Below, one piece after another: positions 18,823 to 28,268 of a DNA stretch of 64,000 nt. The stretch is taken from assembly GCF_000816845.1 (NCBI RefSeq), contig NZ_CP006880.1:2046001-2110000 (forward strand), in the 5' to 3' direction. Every line of letters begins with the position of its first letter. The first letter of the stretch is position 1. Below the pieces are notes generated by a model. It worked only from the letters and a program-made list of their open reading frames with translations. It ran no database searches and was not told the origin of the DNA. This DNA comes from Rhizobium gallicum bv. gallicum R602sp (lineage in GTDB: Bacteria > Pseudomonadota > Alphaproteobacteria > Rhizobiales > Rhizobiaceae). The translations under genes and the position numbers were made by a program.

Positions 18823-21024
18823 TCATGCAGCCGTTAAAATCTTGACATCTCCCTTTCTGTCAAGCACATCGACCACCACATTTTCTCTGGAGCGGCGAAT
18901 TGCAACGTCGATTGTTCCTTTGGGAATCGAAAGGTTCCTGAGGATCACTTCGTCGAGGAACGTCGGCAGCACTGGTTCATCGAAGGTCACCTGGGCCTCG
19001 ATCGGGTCGAAGAGAATGCCGAGGCACGACTGTATTAACGACAGGGGGGCCGCCGCCGCCCAGGCCTGCGGCGCGCAAGCTACCGGATAGAAAGTCGGTC
19101 CTTGAGCGCGGCGACGAGGAAAGCCGCAGATCAGTTCGGGCAATCGCCTGAGATCGATGTAGCTCGCCGCGGCAAACAGCCCCTCGAGAATTTTGGCCGC
19201 CTCCCGCTTAAGTCCGTAACGCGCCATTCCGATCCCGATCAGCGCATTGTCGTGAGGCCAGATAGACCCGTTGTGATAGCTCATGGGATTGTAGCGCGCC
19301 TCAGTCGATGCCACTGTGCGTATTCCCCAACCAGGAAACGAAGTGCCACTCAAAAGCGTGCGGACGACGGCCGCGGCACGTCCCGGAAGCGCAAGGCCCG
19401 TCAGCAGGACATGTCCGGCATTGGATGTGCGCACGCGGCAGGGGCGTTTCGACCCATCGAGGGCCAGAACATACGTTTCCAATTCCTCGTCATAGAATGC
19501 AATGTCGAAGTTCTTCTGCAGGGCAACTGCGCGTGCCGTTAAGGCAACGGCGCGCGGGCGTTCGCCAAGTTTGCGGCAAAGCTCTGCTGCTGCCATAAAG
19601 GCACCATACGCATAGGCCTGCACTTCGGCGAGCGCGATCGGGCCAGTTGCCAAGGAGCCGTCGGCATGAAAAATGCTGTCTTGGCTGTCCTTCCAACCTT
19701 GGTTGATCAGCCCTTCGTGCGTCTGTCGGCCGTATTCAACGAAGCCGTCACCGTCGCGGTCGCCATGCTCGACGATCCAATCAAGGGCCGCCCGAATGTT
19801 TGGCCAGATACTTCTGATTGTTTCCAGGTCTCCGGTCCTTTTGAAGTACTCGCCAGCCAGGATTACAAACAGCGGTGTTGCGTCGACGCTGCCGTAATAG
19901 CGTCGAAACGGCACCTCCTTCAGCTCCGCCATTTCGCCGTAGCGTACTTCATGAAGAATTTTTCCCGGTTCGGCGTCGGCGATCGGATCAAATTCAGTGG
20001 CCTGATTGGCAGAGAGATGCCGCAGGACCCCATTGGCAATTGCCGGATCCAGCCATAATGTCTCGAGCGCCGTGATCAACGCGTCGCGTCCGAACACGGT
20101 GCTGAACCAAGGAATTCCGGCGTATGGATAAGGTCCTTCCGCCGTATCCGTGACGAGCATGTAGAGATCCGACATGCTGCGTTGGACCATTTCATTGAAA
20201 ATGTCGTTTGATGAAATGATTGAAGCCGCTCGCTTCGATGAGGTGCGCAGCGCACGGCGGGCGTCACGCATGGCGATAAAGAATGGTTTCAAACCCGCTT
20301 TGTCCTCATCTGCGGGGTTGCAATCAATGCGCAGAAAAAAGGTCTGAGTCCTCTGCGGCTGCAGATCGAGCTCAAAACGGACTTTTCCTGCGCTCAGTTC
20401 GGCAGGCGGAGGCGAGAAGCTGATGCGTGTGACCCTTTTCCTGCCATCGAGACCGTCGTAGCTCAGGAAAATGGAATCACTGTTGACGATCGGGCTGCCG
20501 ATCTTTCCCCGCCGGGCGCGGCTTGTACCACGCACTTCGAAAAGATCGGCGAAGTCTGCGCCAAAGGCGATCTCCAGGGAAACCGTATGTAGCACATCAT
20601 CAAAATTGCGCACTGTCATTCGTTCATGCAGGCTCCCTTGCCACAGAAACCGCGATCTGCGGACATGGATCAGATCATGGGCGATCGCCAAGCGGTCGTG
20701 GTCGTAGAGATCTGTATTGGTTAGATCACAAGTCAACGTCGCATTGTCGTCCCTGAGCGACGACGACAGGAGAAGCGGGCGCTGTCCACCGACCGTCAGG
20801 TAGAGGTGGGAAAGATGCCGCGTGTCGCGATGAAACAGTCCCTCTGGACTGCCTGGGCCTGACAGAGCATCTCCGTTATGGTCGAAAACGCAAAACGTAT
20901 CGCCATGTTTCAACGTGCGCGGCCGCCTCTCCTGCAAAGACGCAGCTGCAGGAATGAAGAACTGGACCGGAGGCCCGCCGCCCCGAACAGCGGGCGACGC
21001 GATCTCCTGACTATGCACCGGCAT
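18823..21024 (-). CDS. Amylo-alpha-1,6-glucosidase (glycogen-debranching-enzyme-like)
   Basis: Protein of 733 residues with two parts: an N-terminal beta-rich GDE_N-type domain (about residues 35-235, starting FCVFDHNGDALSGPG) and a C-terminal (alpha/alpha)6 barrel (about 270-700). The barrel carries motifs of this family such as YAGIPWFSTVFGRDALIT, QGWKDSQDSI and YHNGSIWPHDNALI. Such enzymes hydrolyse alpha-1,6 or related glycosidic bonds in intracellular glucans. It follows a glycosyltransferase gene by 11 bp, a pairing often seen in stress-related glucan metabolism. Confidence 0.9.
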   Translation of the reverse strand: MPVHSQEIASPAVRGGGPPVQFFIPAAASLQERRPRTLKHGDTFCVFDHNGDALSGPGSPEGLFHRDTRHLSHLYLTVGGQRPLLLSSSLRDDNATLTCDLTNTDLYDHDRLAIAHDLIHVRRSRFLWQGSLHERMTVRNFDDVLHTVSLEIAFGADFADLFEVRGTSRARRGKIGSPIVNSDSIFLSYDGLDGRKRVTRISFSPPPAELSAGKVRFELDLQPQRTQTFFLRIDCNPADEDKAGLKPFFIAMRDARRALRTSSKRAASIISSNDIFNEMVQRSMSDLYMLVTDTAEGPYPYAGIPWFSTVFGRDALITALETLWLDPAIANGVLRHLSANQATEFDPIADAEPGKILHEVRYGEMAELKEVPFRRYYGSVDATPLFVILAGEYFKRTGDLETIRSIWPNIRAALDWIVEHGDRDGDGFVEYGRQTHEGLINQGWKDSQDSIFHADGSLATGPIALAEVQAYAYGAFMAAAELCRKLGERPRAVALTARAVALQKNFDIAFYDEELETYVLALDGSKRPCRVRTSNAGHVLLTGLALPGRAAAVVRTLLSGTSFPGWGIRTVASTEARYNPMSYHNGSIWPHDNALIGIGMARYGLKREAAKILEGLFAAASYIDLRRLPELICGFPRRRAQGPTFYPVACAPQAWAAAAPLSLIQSCLGILFDPIEAQVTFDEPVLPTFLDEVILRNLSIPKGTIDVAIRRSRENVVVDVLDRKGDVKILTAA

Positions 21025-21035
21025 GACGGATCCTC

Positions 21036-22136
21036 CTATGCGACTATCTGTAGTTCTGTAGTCCCTCCGGCAGCACGGCGTAACGGCGCAGCTTTCGAGC
21101 GCACACCAGGCAATCCTTGATAGATTGCCAGATAATCCCCGGCCATGCGTTCTGCAGTGAAACGGCGCTCGAATGCTGCGCGGACCTGCCGGCGATCAAG
21201 CTTCAAAAGCCACTCAATATTTTCAATGGCTTCCGCAACGCTATCGACGGCAATCCCCGAAACGCCATCTTCGATTATTTCCGGAACCGAGCCGCGACGG
21301 AATGCCAGCACCGGCGTCCCGCAGGCCATGGCTTCGATCATGACCAACCCAAAGGGCTCCGGCCAGTCGATCGGGAAAAGAAGAGCACTGGCGTTGCCCA
21401 GGAAGCTAGCCTTCTGATGCTCGTTGATTTCGCCGATGAATTCCACATTTCGATGCATCTCGACCATCGGCTTGATGACGCTGTCCCAATAGACGTAGTC
21501 GACGGCATCCACCTTGGCGGCGATCTTGAGTGGCATGCCAACGCGCGCTGCAATCTCGATTGCGATGTCAGGACGCTTTTCTGGTGAAATTCGCCCGAGG
21601 AAAGCGAGATATCCGCCGCTTGGACGTTCGGCGAACGGAAGGACATCGGTGGGCAACCCGTGATAGACGGTTCCTGCCCAACCAACGGGAGGCATTGGCA
21701 CGCGTTGATCGTTTGAGATCGACACGAGTGGAATGTCCGCGAACGTTCTATACAGGGGCTTCAGGTCGGGAAGATCCAGCCTTCCGTGGAGCGTTGTGAC
21801 CGTTCGATCGGCAAATTCCCGGATCACCGGAAAATGCAGGAAATCAATGTGGAAATGCAACACATCGAAATCCTGAGCGCGCCGGCGGATTTGTTCCAAC
21901 ATCACGACCTGGTACGGCAAAGGGTCTTTTATGCTGGTATGGAGACGAAGGGCGACGTCGGAGCAGGAAACAAGTTTAGCGGACGTAATGGAATCGCCGC
22001 TGGCGAACAAGGTCACGTCATGTCCCTGCCGGACGAGCTCCTCTGTCAGGTACGAGACGATCCGTTCCGTCCCTCCGTAGAATTTCGGCGGAACTCGTTC
22101 TGCAAGTGGTGCTATCTGAGCGATCTTCATCGACAA
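21036..22136 (-). CDS. Family 4 glycosyltransferase
   Basis: GT-B fold glycosyltransferase, 366 residues. The N-terminal acceptor lobe begins KIAQIAPLAERVPPKFYGGT, the hinge motif GRISPEKRPD lies near residue 190, and the donor-nucleotide E-x7-E pattern is in EPFGLVMIEAMACGTPVLAF near residue 260. It probably transfers a hexose from a nucleotide sugar. It is co-transcribed with the debranching-type glucosidase downstream; the CIRCE element at 22756 lies upstream on the same strand. Confidence 0.9.
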   Translation of the reverse strand: MSMKIAQIAPLAERVPPKFYGGTERIVSYLTEELVRQGHDVTLFASGDSITSAKLVSCSDVALRLHTSIKDPLPYQVVMLEQIRRRAQDFDVLHFHIDFLHFPVIREFADRTVTTLHGRLDLPDLKPLYRTFADIPLVSISNDQRVPMPPVGWAGTVYHGLPTDVLPFAERPSGGYLAFLGRISPEKRPDIAIEIAARVGMPLKIAAKVDAVDYVYWDSVIKPMVEMHRNVEFIGEINEHQKASFLGNASALLFPIDWPEPFGLVMIEAMACGTPVLAFRRGSVPEIIEDGVSGIAVDSVAEAIENIEWLLKLDRRQVRAAFERRFTAERMAGDYLAIYQGLPGVRSKAAPLRRAAGGTTELQIVA

Positions 22137-22214
22137 AACCTCCTCATGTGAGCAGAGAATCGGCGGTAAAAACCACGCCCGCAGACGCGCGGCGTATATG
22201 TCAGTGGCAGCAGA

Positions 22215-22652
22215 TCAGGGTGGTTGACAGGCACTATCTCCTTTCTCGTACTGGTGGTTGTGGCGACATAGCATAGCGTCAGCCGAATCAGCATGGAACA
22301 TGCCGGCAAGGGCGTGATGAGACTGGGGTCGATCCGGTGCCGCGCATTGACGCGCGCTTTTCGGTTTCATGTCACCGTCGAGCGATTTGCGCCCTGACAT
22401 GACTTCATCATAGCTTAGGGGCCGCGGACTGCCCGGAAGCCAGCGCTGCGCCGCGACCGATTCAACAACAAACCTGTCTGGTGCCCAAGAAGCGAGGCTT
22501 GCTTGCTTGTCGACGTGAGTGTGGCCCGGCGCGCTCAATAGGTCGCCAGGATCGGAAAAATGTATCCGAAGACGCAGCAGACGGCGCGGAGCGATTTCTG
22601 CTGCATGCTCGAAACCTGAAGGTGATATTTCGCCGTTATCCTTCCTCATCAT
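22215..22652 (-). CDS. Uncertain small ORF downstream of CIRCE element
   Basis: Open frame of about 145 residues beginning with tandem ATGs at 22652/22649 preceded by GGAG. It shows no domain I recognise, and the composition (many His, Pro, Arg and Ser) is weakly protein-like. It is listed only because it is the first frame after the CIRCE and CTTGAA signals on this strand. It may be a decayed heat-shock gene or non-coding leader of the glycosyltransferase operon. Confidence 0.2.
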   Translation of the reverse strand: MMRKDNGEISPSGFEHAAEIAPRRLLRLRIHFSDPGDLLSAPGHTHVDKQASLASWAPDRFVVESVAAQRWLPGSPRPLSYDEVMSGRKSLDGDMKPKSARQCAAPDRPQSHHALAGMFHADSADAMLCRHNHQYEKGDSACQPP

Positions 22653-22709
22653 CAACTCCAACATCTCCGTTGGAACCAATGCCGCCGCCTTTTGAGCGCC
22701 ATTTCAAAA

Positions 22710-22738
22710 AAATGTCATGCACGAAACTGCGATTCAAG
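22710..22738 (-). promoter_or_regulatory. Possible RpoH-type promoter
   Basis: On the minus strand CTTGAA (22738-22733) is followed after 17 nt by ACATTT. The first hexamer matches alphaproteobacterial heat-shock sigma promoters; the second is a weak match. It starts 17 nt after the CIRCE element and would drive transcription toward the glycosyltransferase operon. Confidence 0.35.
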
Positions 22739-22755
22739 GACCGTGACGACAATTT

Positions 22756-22782
22756 TTAGCACTCTCATGCACAGAGTGCTAA
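22756..22782. promoter_or_regulatory. CIRCE element (perfect HrcA operator)
   Basis: TTAGCACTC-N9-GAGTGCTAA matches the CIRCE consensus at all 18 arm positions. CIRCE is the operator of the heat-shock repressor HrcA and normally precedes groESL or hrcA-grpE. Neither is nearby: degP ends at 23008 to the right, and the glycosyltransferase/debranching operon starts at 22136 to the left. Confidence 0.9.
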
Positions 22783-23007
22783 GTTTTCGGCCAAAGTGCT
22801 CTTGAACCTGGAAACGCCGCCGGATCGACTGCTCCGGGTGCGGCGTTGTCAGCCAAAAGCCAGTCAGGCAGACAAACGATCGCCGGGAAAGCGCCGGAAC
22901 GGACACCCGACTGGACACTACGGTTCCAACTTGCAGTTATCCGTCGAGCAGATCTTCTCATCTCTTTTTCCAACCGATGAACATGTCGCATGAACCTTTG
23001 TGATCTC

Positions 23008-24354
23008 TCAGCGGATCACGAGGAACAGTTTCTGACCGTCGCGAACGAGTTCGAGCGCGATCGTTTCAGTCGCTCCTTCAAACGCCGCGTTCAAATCCGT
23101 AATTGTCGAGACCGGCTTGCGATTGATGGCAACGATCACATCGCCGCGGCGAAGTCCGGCACGCGCGGCTGGGCTGCCTTCCTCGACACTGGTCACCGAG
23201 ACACTGCCGGACCCTTCGTCAAATCGCGCGCCGCCCAACCGATCAGGCATCTGGGCTTCTGCTGCGCCACGATCGGCTTCGATGCGCAACCTTGCCGTGT
23301 TGCGCGCACCATCGCGCATATACGTAAGTGCGATTTCAGAGCCTACCTCGGCAAGGCCAATCCGGTTGCGAAGATCAGTTGAGCCCGCGATCGCGTGATC
23401 GCCGACATTGGTTATCACATCGCCGGCCTGCAACCCGGCAGCCGCAGCCGGCGAGCGCTCCTCAACGCTGCTCACAACTGCGCCCTTGGTGTCGGCAATT
23501 CCAAGCGCCTGTGCAAGGTCAGGGGTCAAATCCTGGATGGCAACGCCGATGCGGCCACGGCGCACCTCGCCGTGCTCGATGAGCTGTTTCATCACCGCTG
23601 AGGCCATCGCAATCGGAACGGCAAACCCGATGCCGACGTTCCCGCCCGCTGGCGCGATGATTGCAGTATTGATCCCGACCAAACGGCCCTCGGCGCTCAC
23701 CAGGGCGCCCCCGGAATTCCCCGGGTTGATTGATGCGTCCGTTTGAATGAAGTCTTCATAGCCCTCGATATTGATGCCGCTTCGTCCAAGTGCGCTGACG
23801 ATGCCTGACGTGACCGTTTGGCCAAGGCCGAACGGATTGCCGATTGCGACGACGGTGTCGCCGACCCGCAGTTTGTCGGATTCGCCAAAGGGCAGCGCCG
23901 TCAAATTGTCACCGCTAATCTTCAGCAATGCGATATCGGTCGCCTTGTCGCTCCCGATCAGCTCAGCAGAAAGCCGTCGGCGGTCCTTCAGCGTTACCAT
24001 GATCTGGTCGGCGTCCGCAACGACGTGGTGGTTGGTAAGGATATAGCCGTTTGCAGCGTCGACGATGACGCCGGAACCGGCGCTCATCCGCGGCTGAGGG
24101 TCGGGCAGGTTGAAGTAGCGGCGGAAAAAAGGATCATTGTAAAGAGGATTGGCTTCCCCGGGGCTTCCCGATCTCACGGCGATGTTGACGACGGCCGGCG
24201 TCACACCATCGAGTACATCGGCAAGACTACCCGCCTTGGCAGCAAGGGCCTCCGTTTGCGGCTCGGCCGGCAAGGCCGGCAGAGGGACCAAAACCATGAA
24301 GAATGAAATGAACGCACCAATTGCCGGTGCTGCAAAGGTCGAATGCGTCGTCAT
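23008..24354 (-). CDS. degP: DegP/DegQ-type periplasmic serine endoprotease
   Basis: Do-family protease/chaperone of 448 residues that degrades misfolded envelope proteins. A signal peptide covers about residues 1-29 (ends LVPLPALPA). The trypsin-like domain has all three catalytic residues: His in ILTNHHVVADAD, Asp in ATDIALLKI and Ser in NPGNSGGALV. Two PDZ domains follow (about residues 250-340 and 360-445). An RpoH-like promoter lies about 170 bp upstream and a CIRCE-like element beyond it, so heat-shock control is likely. The ATG at 24354 follows GACGAGG closely. Confidence 0.94.
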   Translation of the reverse strand: MTTHSTFAAPAIGAFISFFMVLVPLPALPAEPQTEALAAKAGSLADVLDGVTPAVVNIAVRSGSPGEANPLYNDPFFRRYFNLPDPQPRMSAGSGVIVDAANGYILTNHHVVADADQIMVTLKDRRRLSAELIGSDKATDIALLKISGDNLTALPFGESDKLRVGDTVVAIGNPFGLGQTVTSGIVSALGRSGINIEGYEDFIQTDASINPGNSGGALVSAEGRLVGINTAIIAPAGGNVGIGFAVPIAMASAVMKQLIEHGEVRRGRIGVAIQDLTPDLAQALGIADTKGAVVSSVEERSPAAAAGLQAGDVITNVGDHAIAGSTDLRNRIGLAEVGSEIALTYMRDGARNTARLRIEADRGAAEAQMPDRLGGARFDEGSGSVSVTSVEEGSPAARAGLRRGDVIVAINRKPVSTITDLNAAFEGATETIALELVRDGQKLFLVIR

Positions 24355-24521
24355 CCTCGTCCCTCGCCTCTCGCATCCTCCTGTTGGCGCCGGGACCGAC
24401 TGTTGTCGTCCCGGATGCGAGACGACAATCGGTGCCAGGCCGCCCCATGCCCCAACAAAACGCCATGTCGTTTAGACAAATCTGCCTTTAAGGTTGATCT
24501 TCTGGGCTATGGGGAAAATCC

Positions 24522-24550
24522 ATTTGGTTTGGGAGCAAATCGGTTTCAAG
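24522..24550 (-). promoter_or_regulatory. RpoH (heat-shock sigma) promoter for degP
   Basis: Minus-strand CTTGAA (24550-24545), 17-nt spacer, CCAAAT (24527-24522). The pattern resembles rhizobial RpoH promoters. It points at degP, about 170 bp away, and begins 17 nt after the CIRCE-like element. Confidence 0.55.
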
Positions 24551-24567
24551 AGGTTGACATCAAAAAT

Positions 24568-24594
24568 TTAGCACTCGATGCTGCCGAGTGCCAA
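24568..24594. promoter_or_regulatory. CIRCE-like element (one mismatch)
   Basis: TTAGCACTC-N9-GAGTGCCAA matches CIRCE in 17 of 18 arm positions. A plus-strand TTGACA at 24554-24559 is correctly spaced for a sigma-70 promoter overlapping the element, as in groESL promoters, but no chaperonin gene follows to the right. To the left, the RpoH-like promoter of degP starts 17 nt away. Confidence 0.8.
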
Positions 24595-25409
24595 ATCTGT
24601 TTTTCTTTGACTTACTGCTTAGCCAGGGCCTGGGGAAATCAGAGGCTGTCGCATGCTGGACCAGGACAACTGCTGCAAAACCACAGCGCCGTAGCGCTAG
24701 CGACAACGCCCCGCAACAACATGCACCAATTGACGTGGTCGTCGGCGCTGATAAGCCAAGGATCGAAGGCTCGCCACGAGAGCCTAGATACTAAGCCCCA
24801 TTCCTCTGCTTGATGAACGTCTTGAGCGCCGCCAGGCCAACAAGGTCGATGACAGGGCCCCGACACTGCACGACACGCTGCATAATCCGACGGAACAACC
24901 AAGATGTAAGGTGACAGGGCAAGAGCGACACCGCCAAGTGTTGACGATGTCGAATCCGATCGTCTGTTGAAGGGCTGCGCGTTTAGCATCGCTTCTTTGC
25001 GGTTGGTTTCATCAATGGATGTTCGAACCCTTTGGGATGAGAGGACTTTGAGTTTTCCGAAAAACACCCGCACGACATAGCGCGACCCTTGGCGATCAGC
25101 ACAGCATATGGCCGACTGCAGTGTCGGGAAGCGGAGTTCGACTTGCGTCAGCGGATCGTTATCGCACGTTCAGCCCATCAACGGCTCGATGAACCGCGGC
25201 CGCCGGCGTTCGAACGCAAGGCACCAGCCTTTGGCGGAGGCCGAACCAGACGTCATCACACTGCTCGGTTCATTTCACGGTGCAGCGACAAGAATGGATT
25301 GTGCTCTTTGTCGCCGAGTGAGGAACCTTAGAGCCGTTGTTCCGGCTCCACGGGATCAAGTCACGGACGGTCAATCCGATTCTCCCTTCTTTTCGCAGAC
25401 ATCACTCTT
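24595..25409. other. Long non-coding or decayed stretch between degP and hsp20
   Basis: About 815 bp without a convincing gene. A minus-strand frame near 24640-25010 contains hydrophobic patches (LGGVALALSPYILVV; HVNWCMLLRGVVASATALW) reminiscent of SPW-repeat membrane proteins, but it is broken by frameshifts, so at best it is a decayed gene. No groES or groEL remnant is visible although a CIRCE-like element faces this stretch. Confidence 0.35.
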
Positions 25410-25433
25410 GGTGCCGGGCGCTTGCCCGGCACC
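25410..25433 (-). terminator. Strong hairpin downstream of hsp20
   Basis: GGTGCCGGGC-GCTT-GCCCGGCACC: a perfect 10-bp GC-rich stem with a tetraloop, 27 nt after the hsp20 stop. There is no T-run, so it may work as a Rho-assisted terminator or a 3' stabiliser. Confidence 0.5.
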
Positions 25434-25459
25434 TGCCTGCAACGTTGGATCTGGGGTGC

Positions 25460-25933
25460 TTAAGCCGCCGCCTCGGCGTCGATCTGATGCACCTTCCCCT
25501 GCTGGAGTGCCGTTTCGGCTGCGATCTCGATGCGGCGCGGCTTCATCTCCTCGGGGATTTCGCGGTTCAGGTCTATCGTCAGCAGACCATCGACAAGCTT
25601 GGCTGCCGTGACCTTGACATGGTCGGCAAGCTCGAAGCGACGCTCGAACATATGGCTTGGAATGCCGCGATGCAGGTACTGCACAGCATCCTTGTCAGCC
25701 TTTTCGCCCGATACGATCAGCATATTCTGCTCATGAGTGATGCTCAGATCGTCTTGCGAGAAGCCGGCCACCGCCATGACGATACGATAGTCGTCCTCGC
25801 CGGACTTCACGATGTCGTACGGGGGCCAGTTTTCCGCAGGCATCGTTTGGCTCGCAGCCTCAAGTGCGTTCAACATTCGGTCGAAGCCGACGCTCGACCG
25901 GAAGAGCGGAGAGAAATCGAAAGTGCTTCTCAT
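25460..25933 (-). CDS. Small heat-shock protein, Hsp20/alpha-crystallin family
   Basis: ATP-independent chaperone of 157 residues, class A rhizobial IbpA-like. The alpha-crystallin domain spans about residues 33-125 (from PPYDIVKSGEDDYRIVMAVA) with the G-L-L-T-I motif near 115, and a short tail follows. The ATG at 25933 lies 7 nt from GGAGGA, while the ATG at 25939 touches the ribosome site, so 25933 is preferred. The 5' leader folds like a ROSE thermometer. Confidence 0.93.
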   Translation of the reverse strand: MRSTFDFSPLFRSSVGFDRMLNALEAASQTMPAENWPPYDIVKSGEDDYRIVMAVAGFSQDDLSITHEQNMLIVSGEKADKDAVQYLHRGIPSHMFERRFELADHVKVTAAKLVDGLLTIDLNREIPEEMKPRRIEIAAETALQQGKVHQIDAEAAA

Positions 25934-26040
25934 AGCCATATCCTCCTTCGAAGCAACATGGATACAAGACAGCGCCAAGCCGAAGACGTCTTGACGCCTC
26001 CTTGACTCAGCCGGCCCCATTACTGGGCGACCGGGCATCT
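25934..26040 (-). ncRNA. ROSE-type RNA thermometer in hsp20 5' leader
   Basis: The leader carries at least two stem-loops. The 5' one (25997-25972) pairs GCGUCAAG with CUUGGCGC. The last one (25961-25936) has an outer CCAU/AUGG stem, and inside it UUGCU faces the Shine-Dalgarno AGGAGGA. UUGCU opposite the ribosome site is the signature of ROSE elements in rhizobial small heat-shock genes, where a weak non-canonical stem melts on warming. Seen directly: the motif, its position and its complementarity. The temperature response is inferred. Confidence 0.75.
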
Positions 26041-26304
26041 ATAAATTTAATTCGAAGACAAGGGCATGCAAGAGGAAGTGTGATATTTTTGTCGCGCGGC
26101 CCGCGGCGGTCACCAAGCTTGGAGGAAGTTTTGACCCGGGCGCGGGGGCTCTACACTCATAGAGCCATCCGCAAAGCCTGCGGTTACAGCGGTTACGACA
26201 GAGCACCTGACCGATTGCAAGCGGTAGCGGCAATGGCGCCAAGGCGCAACTCACATGAAGAATGTCAGCACGTCCCAGAACGACGAAATATTTATCTCCA
26301 AAAT

Positions 26305-26316
26305 CTATAATTATAG
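26305..26316. promoter_or_regulatory. Palindrome upstream of tauA
   Basis: CTATAATTATAG is a perfect 12-bp palindrome flanked by near-symmetric CCAAA and TTTGG, about 92 bp before the tauA start. It could be an operator for a regulator of taurine uptake, or simply an AT-rich promoter part. Confidence 0.35.
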
Positions 26317-26407
26317 TTTGGTATTTCTCTTCCTTCCCTTTCCCCGACGCTACGCTTTGAGCGTGATTTTATCCGGCGCGAAGGCCAAGGAAATAAAGGG
26401 CATCACT

Positions 26408-27424
26408 ATGAATATCAAAAAACTACTGACTGCAGTCGTGTTCGGCGTCGGCAGCCTGACCATCGCAGCTGTCGCAGCTGATGCAGCGGACAGGAAGGTT
26501 GTCGTCGCTTATCAGACCGATGCCCTTCCCTCGTCCGTTGCCATCGCCAATGGCGACTTTGCGAAGGAGACCGGATACGATATTGACTTCCGCAAATTCA
26601 ACTCCGGCGCCGAGATCTTCGCCGCCATCGCCTCCGGTGACGTACAGATCGGCTATGTCGGCTCGAGCCCGTTTGCAGCTGCGGCCTCACGCGGGCTGGA
26701 GGTCAAGGCCTTCTACCTCTCGTCGATCTCGGGCATCGACGAAGCGCTGGTCGTGCGCAACGGCGCGGGCATTGAGAGCCTTAATGATCTCAGGGGCAAG
26801 AAGCTTGCAGCAGCGCCGGTTTCCACCGACCACTATCAACTGCTCGCGCTTATCAAGTCACTCGGCCTGTCCGAGAGGGATGTTCAGGTCTTCGCAATTC
26901 CCCAGCCTGAGATCGTTGCGAGCTATAACCGCGGCGACATCGACGGCGGCTTCGTCTGGGACCCGGCGCTGACCGAACTCAAGAAGAACGGCAAGGTGCT
27001 CGTTACATCCAAGGATGTCGCCGACAGGGGCGCGCCGACTTTCTCCGCCTGGGTGGCGACATCGCAATTTGCGGCAGACAATCCCAAATTCCTGAAGAGC
27101 TTCGCTTCTGTCATCACCAAGAACTATGCATCGTTCGCAGCCGACAAGGCGGCATGGGGTCCAGACAGCGACAACGCCAAGTCGCTTGCCAAGCTCCTGG
27201 GTGGCACCGCTGAACAGCAGGCTGCGGCTCTCAAGAACCTGACGCTTTTGACGCCAGAAGTGCAGGCGTCCGTCGCCTGGCTTGGCGGCGGCGAGAAGTC
27301 TGGCGCGGCGAAGATCCTCAAGGACACCGCAGCCTTCCTGAAAGAACAGGGCAAAGTGTCGGAGGTCCTGCCGAACTACGGCAACTTTGTCACCGCCGAC
27401 GCGCTGAACAACGCCACGAACTGA
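26408..27424 (+). CDS. tauA: Taurine ABC transporter substrate-binding protein
   Basis: TauA/SsuA-like periplasmic protein of 338 residues that binds taurine or a related sulfonate. The ATG at 26408 starts a clean signal peptide (MNIKKLLTAVVFGVGSLTIA, cleavage near residue 26 after DAADA); the longer frame adds 51 unlikely residues. The family segment DIDFRKFNSGAEIFAAIASG near residue 60 and GYVGSSPFAAAASRG near 85 form the ligand site. tauB and tauC follow directly. Confidence 0.92.
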   Translation: MNIKKLLTAVVFGVGSLTIAAVAADAADRKVVVAYQTDALPSSVAIANGDFAKETGYDIDFRKFNSGAEIFAAIASGDVQIGYVGSSPFAAAASRGLEVKAFYLSSISGIDEALVVRNGAGIESLNDLRGKKLAAAPVSTDHYQLLALIKSLGLSERDVQVFAIPQPEIVASYNRGDIDGGFVWDPALTELKKNGKVLVTSKDVADRGAPTFSAWVATSQFAADNPKFLKSFASVITKNYASFAADKAAWGPDSDNAKSLAKLLGGTAEQQAAALKNLTLLTPEVQASVAWLGGGEKSGAAKILKDTAAFLKEQGKVSEVLPNYGNFVTADALNNATN

Positions 27425-27479
27425 CCCTCCCTGACGCTGGCGCGCAATCCGGTGCGCCGGCAACCTTATGGAATGACAG

Positions 27480-28268
27480 ATGTTGAAAGTCGATCATGCC
27501 AGCGTTTTCTTTGCGGCCCGCGATGGCCGAACCATTCATGCGCTGGATCGGGTATCGTTCGATATCCCCGAGAGCGGTTTCGTCGTCGCGCTCGGTGCTT
27601 CGGGGTGCGGCAAGTCTACCCTTCTCAACGCCATCGCAGGGTTTCTTCCGCTCTCGGAGGGAGCGATCACACTCGATGGCCGTGCCGTCCAACGCCCTGG
27701 CGCCGATCGCGGCGTCGTCTTCCAAAGGGATTCGCTTCTTCCATGGACGTCCGTCGTCGAAAACGTGGCTCTCGGTTTGAAGTTCGCTGGCGTCAAGAGG
27801 CAGGCGCGAAATGACCTGGCATTGGAATTGCTCCGTCTCGTCGGCCTTGCCGAATTCGCCAAGTCCTTTCCCCACGAGCTTTCCGGCGGCATGCGCCAGC
27901 GCGTCGGAATCGCCCGTGCTCTCGCGACCGATCCGGACATCCTGTTGATGGACGAGCCCTTCGGCGCGCTCGACAGCCTGACGCGGGAGCAGATGCAGGA
28001 ACTATTGGTTTCTGTCTGGGCGAAAACCGCCAAAAAAATCTTCTTCATCACCCATTCGATCGAAGAAGCGCTGTTTCTCGGCACTCAGGTCCTGTTGATG
28101 TCGCCGCGGCCGGGCCGCGTCATAGCTCATTTCGATCTCGATTTCGTAAAGCGCTTTGCCGAAACGGGCGATGCCCGCTCCATCAAGGCCTCGCCGGAGT
28201 TCGCGCAGTTACGCGAGGAGATCCGCAGCATTCTCCACCGAGGCAACGATTTCAGGAGCGCCGCATGA
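27480..28268 (+). CDS. tauB: Taurine ABC transporter ATP-binding protein
   Basis: TauB/SsuB-class ATPase of 262 residues. Walker [10 protein letters not shown] is near residue 39, the Q-loop at [11 protein letters not shown], the signature [10 protein letters not shown] near 140, Walker [12 protein letters not shown] and the switch ITHSIEEA follow. The stop overlaps tauC by 4 bp. Confidence 0.94.
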   Translation: MLKVDHASVFFAARDGRTIHALDRVSFDIPESGFVVALGASGCGKSTLLNAIAGFLPLSEGAITLDGRAVQRPGADRGVVFQRDSLLPWTSVVENVALGLKFAGVKRQARNDLALELLRLVGLAEFAKSFPHELSGGMRQRVGIARALATDPDILLMDEPFGALDSLTREQMQELLVSVWAKTAKKIFFITHSIEEALFLGTQVLLMSPRPGRVIAHFDLDFVKRFAETGDARSIKASPEFAQLREEIRSILHRGNDFRSAA

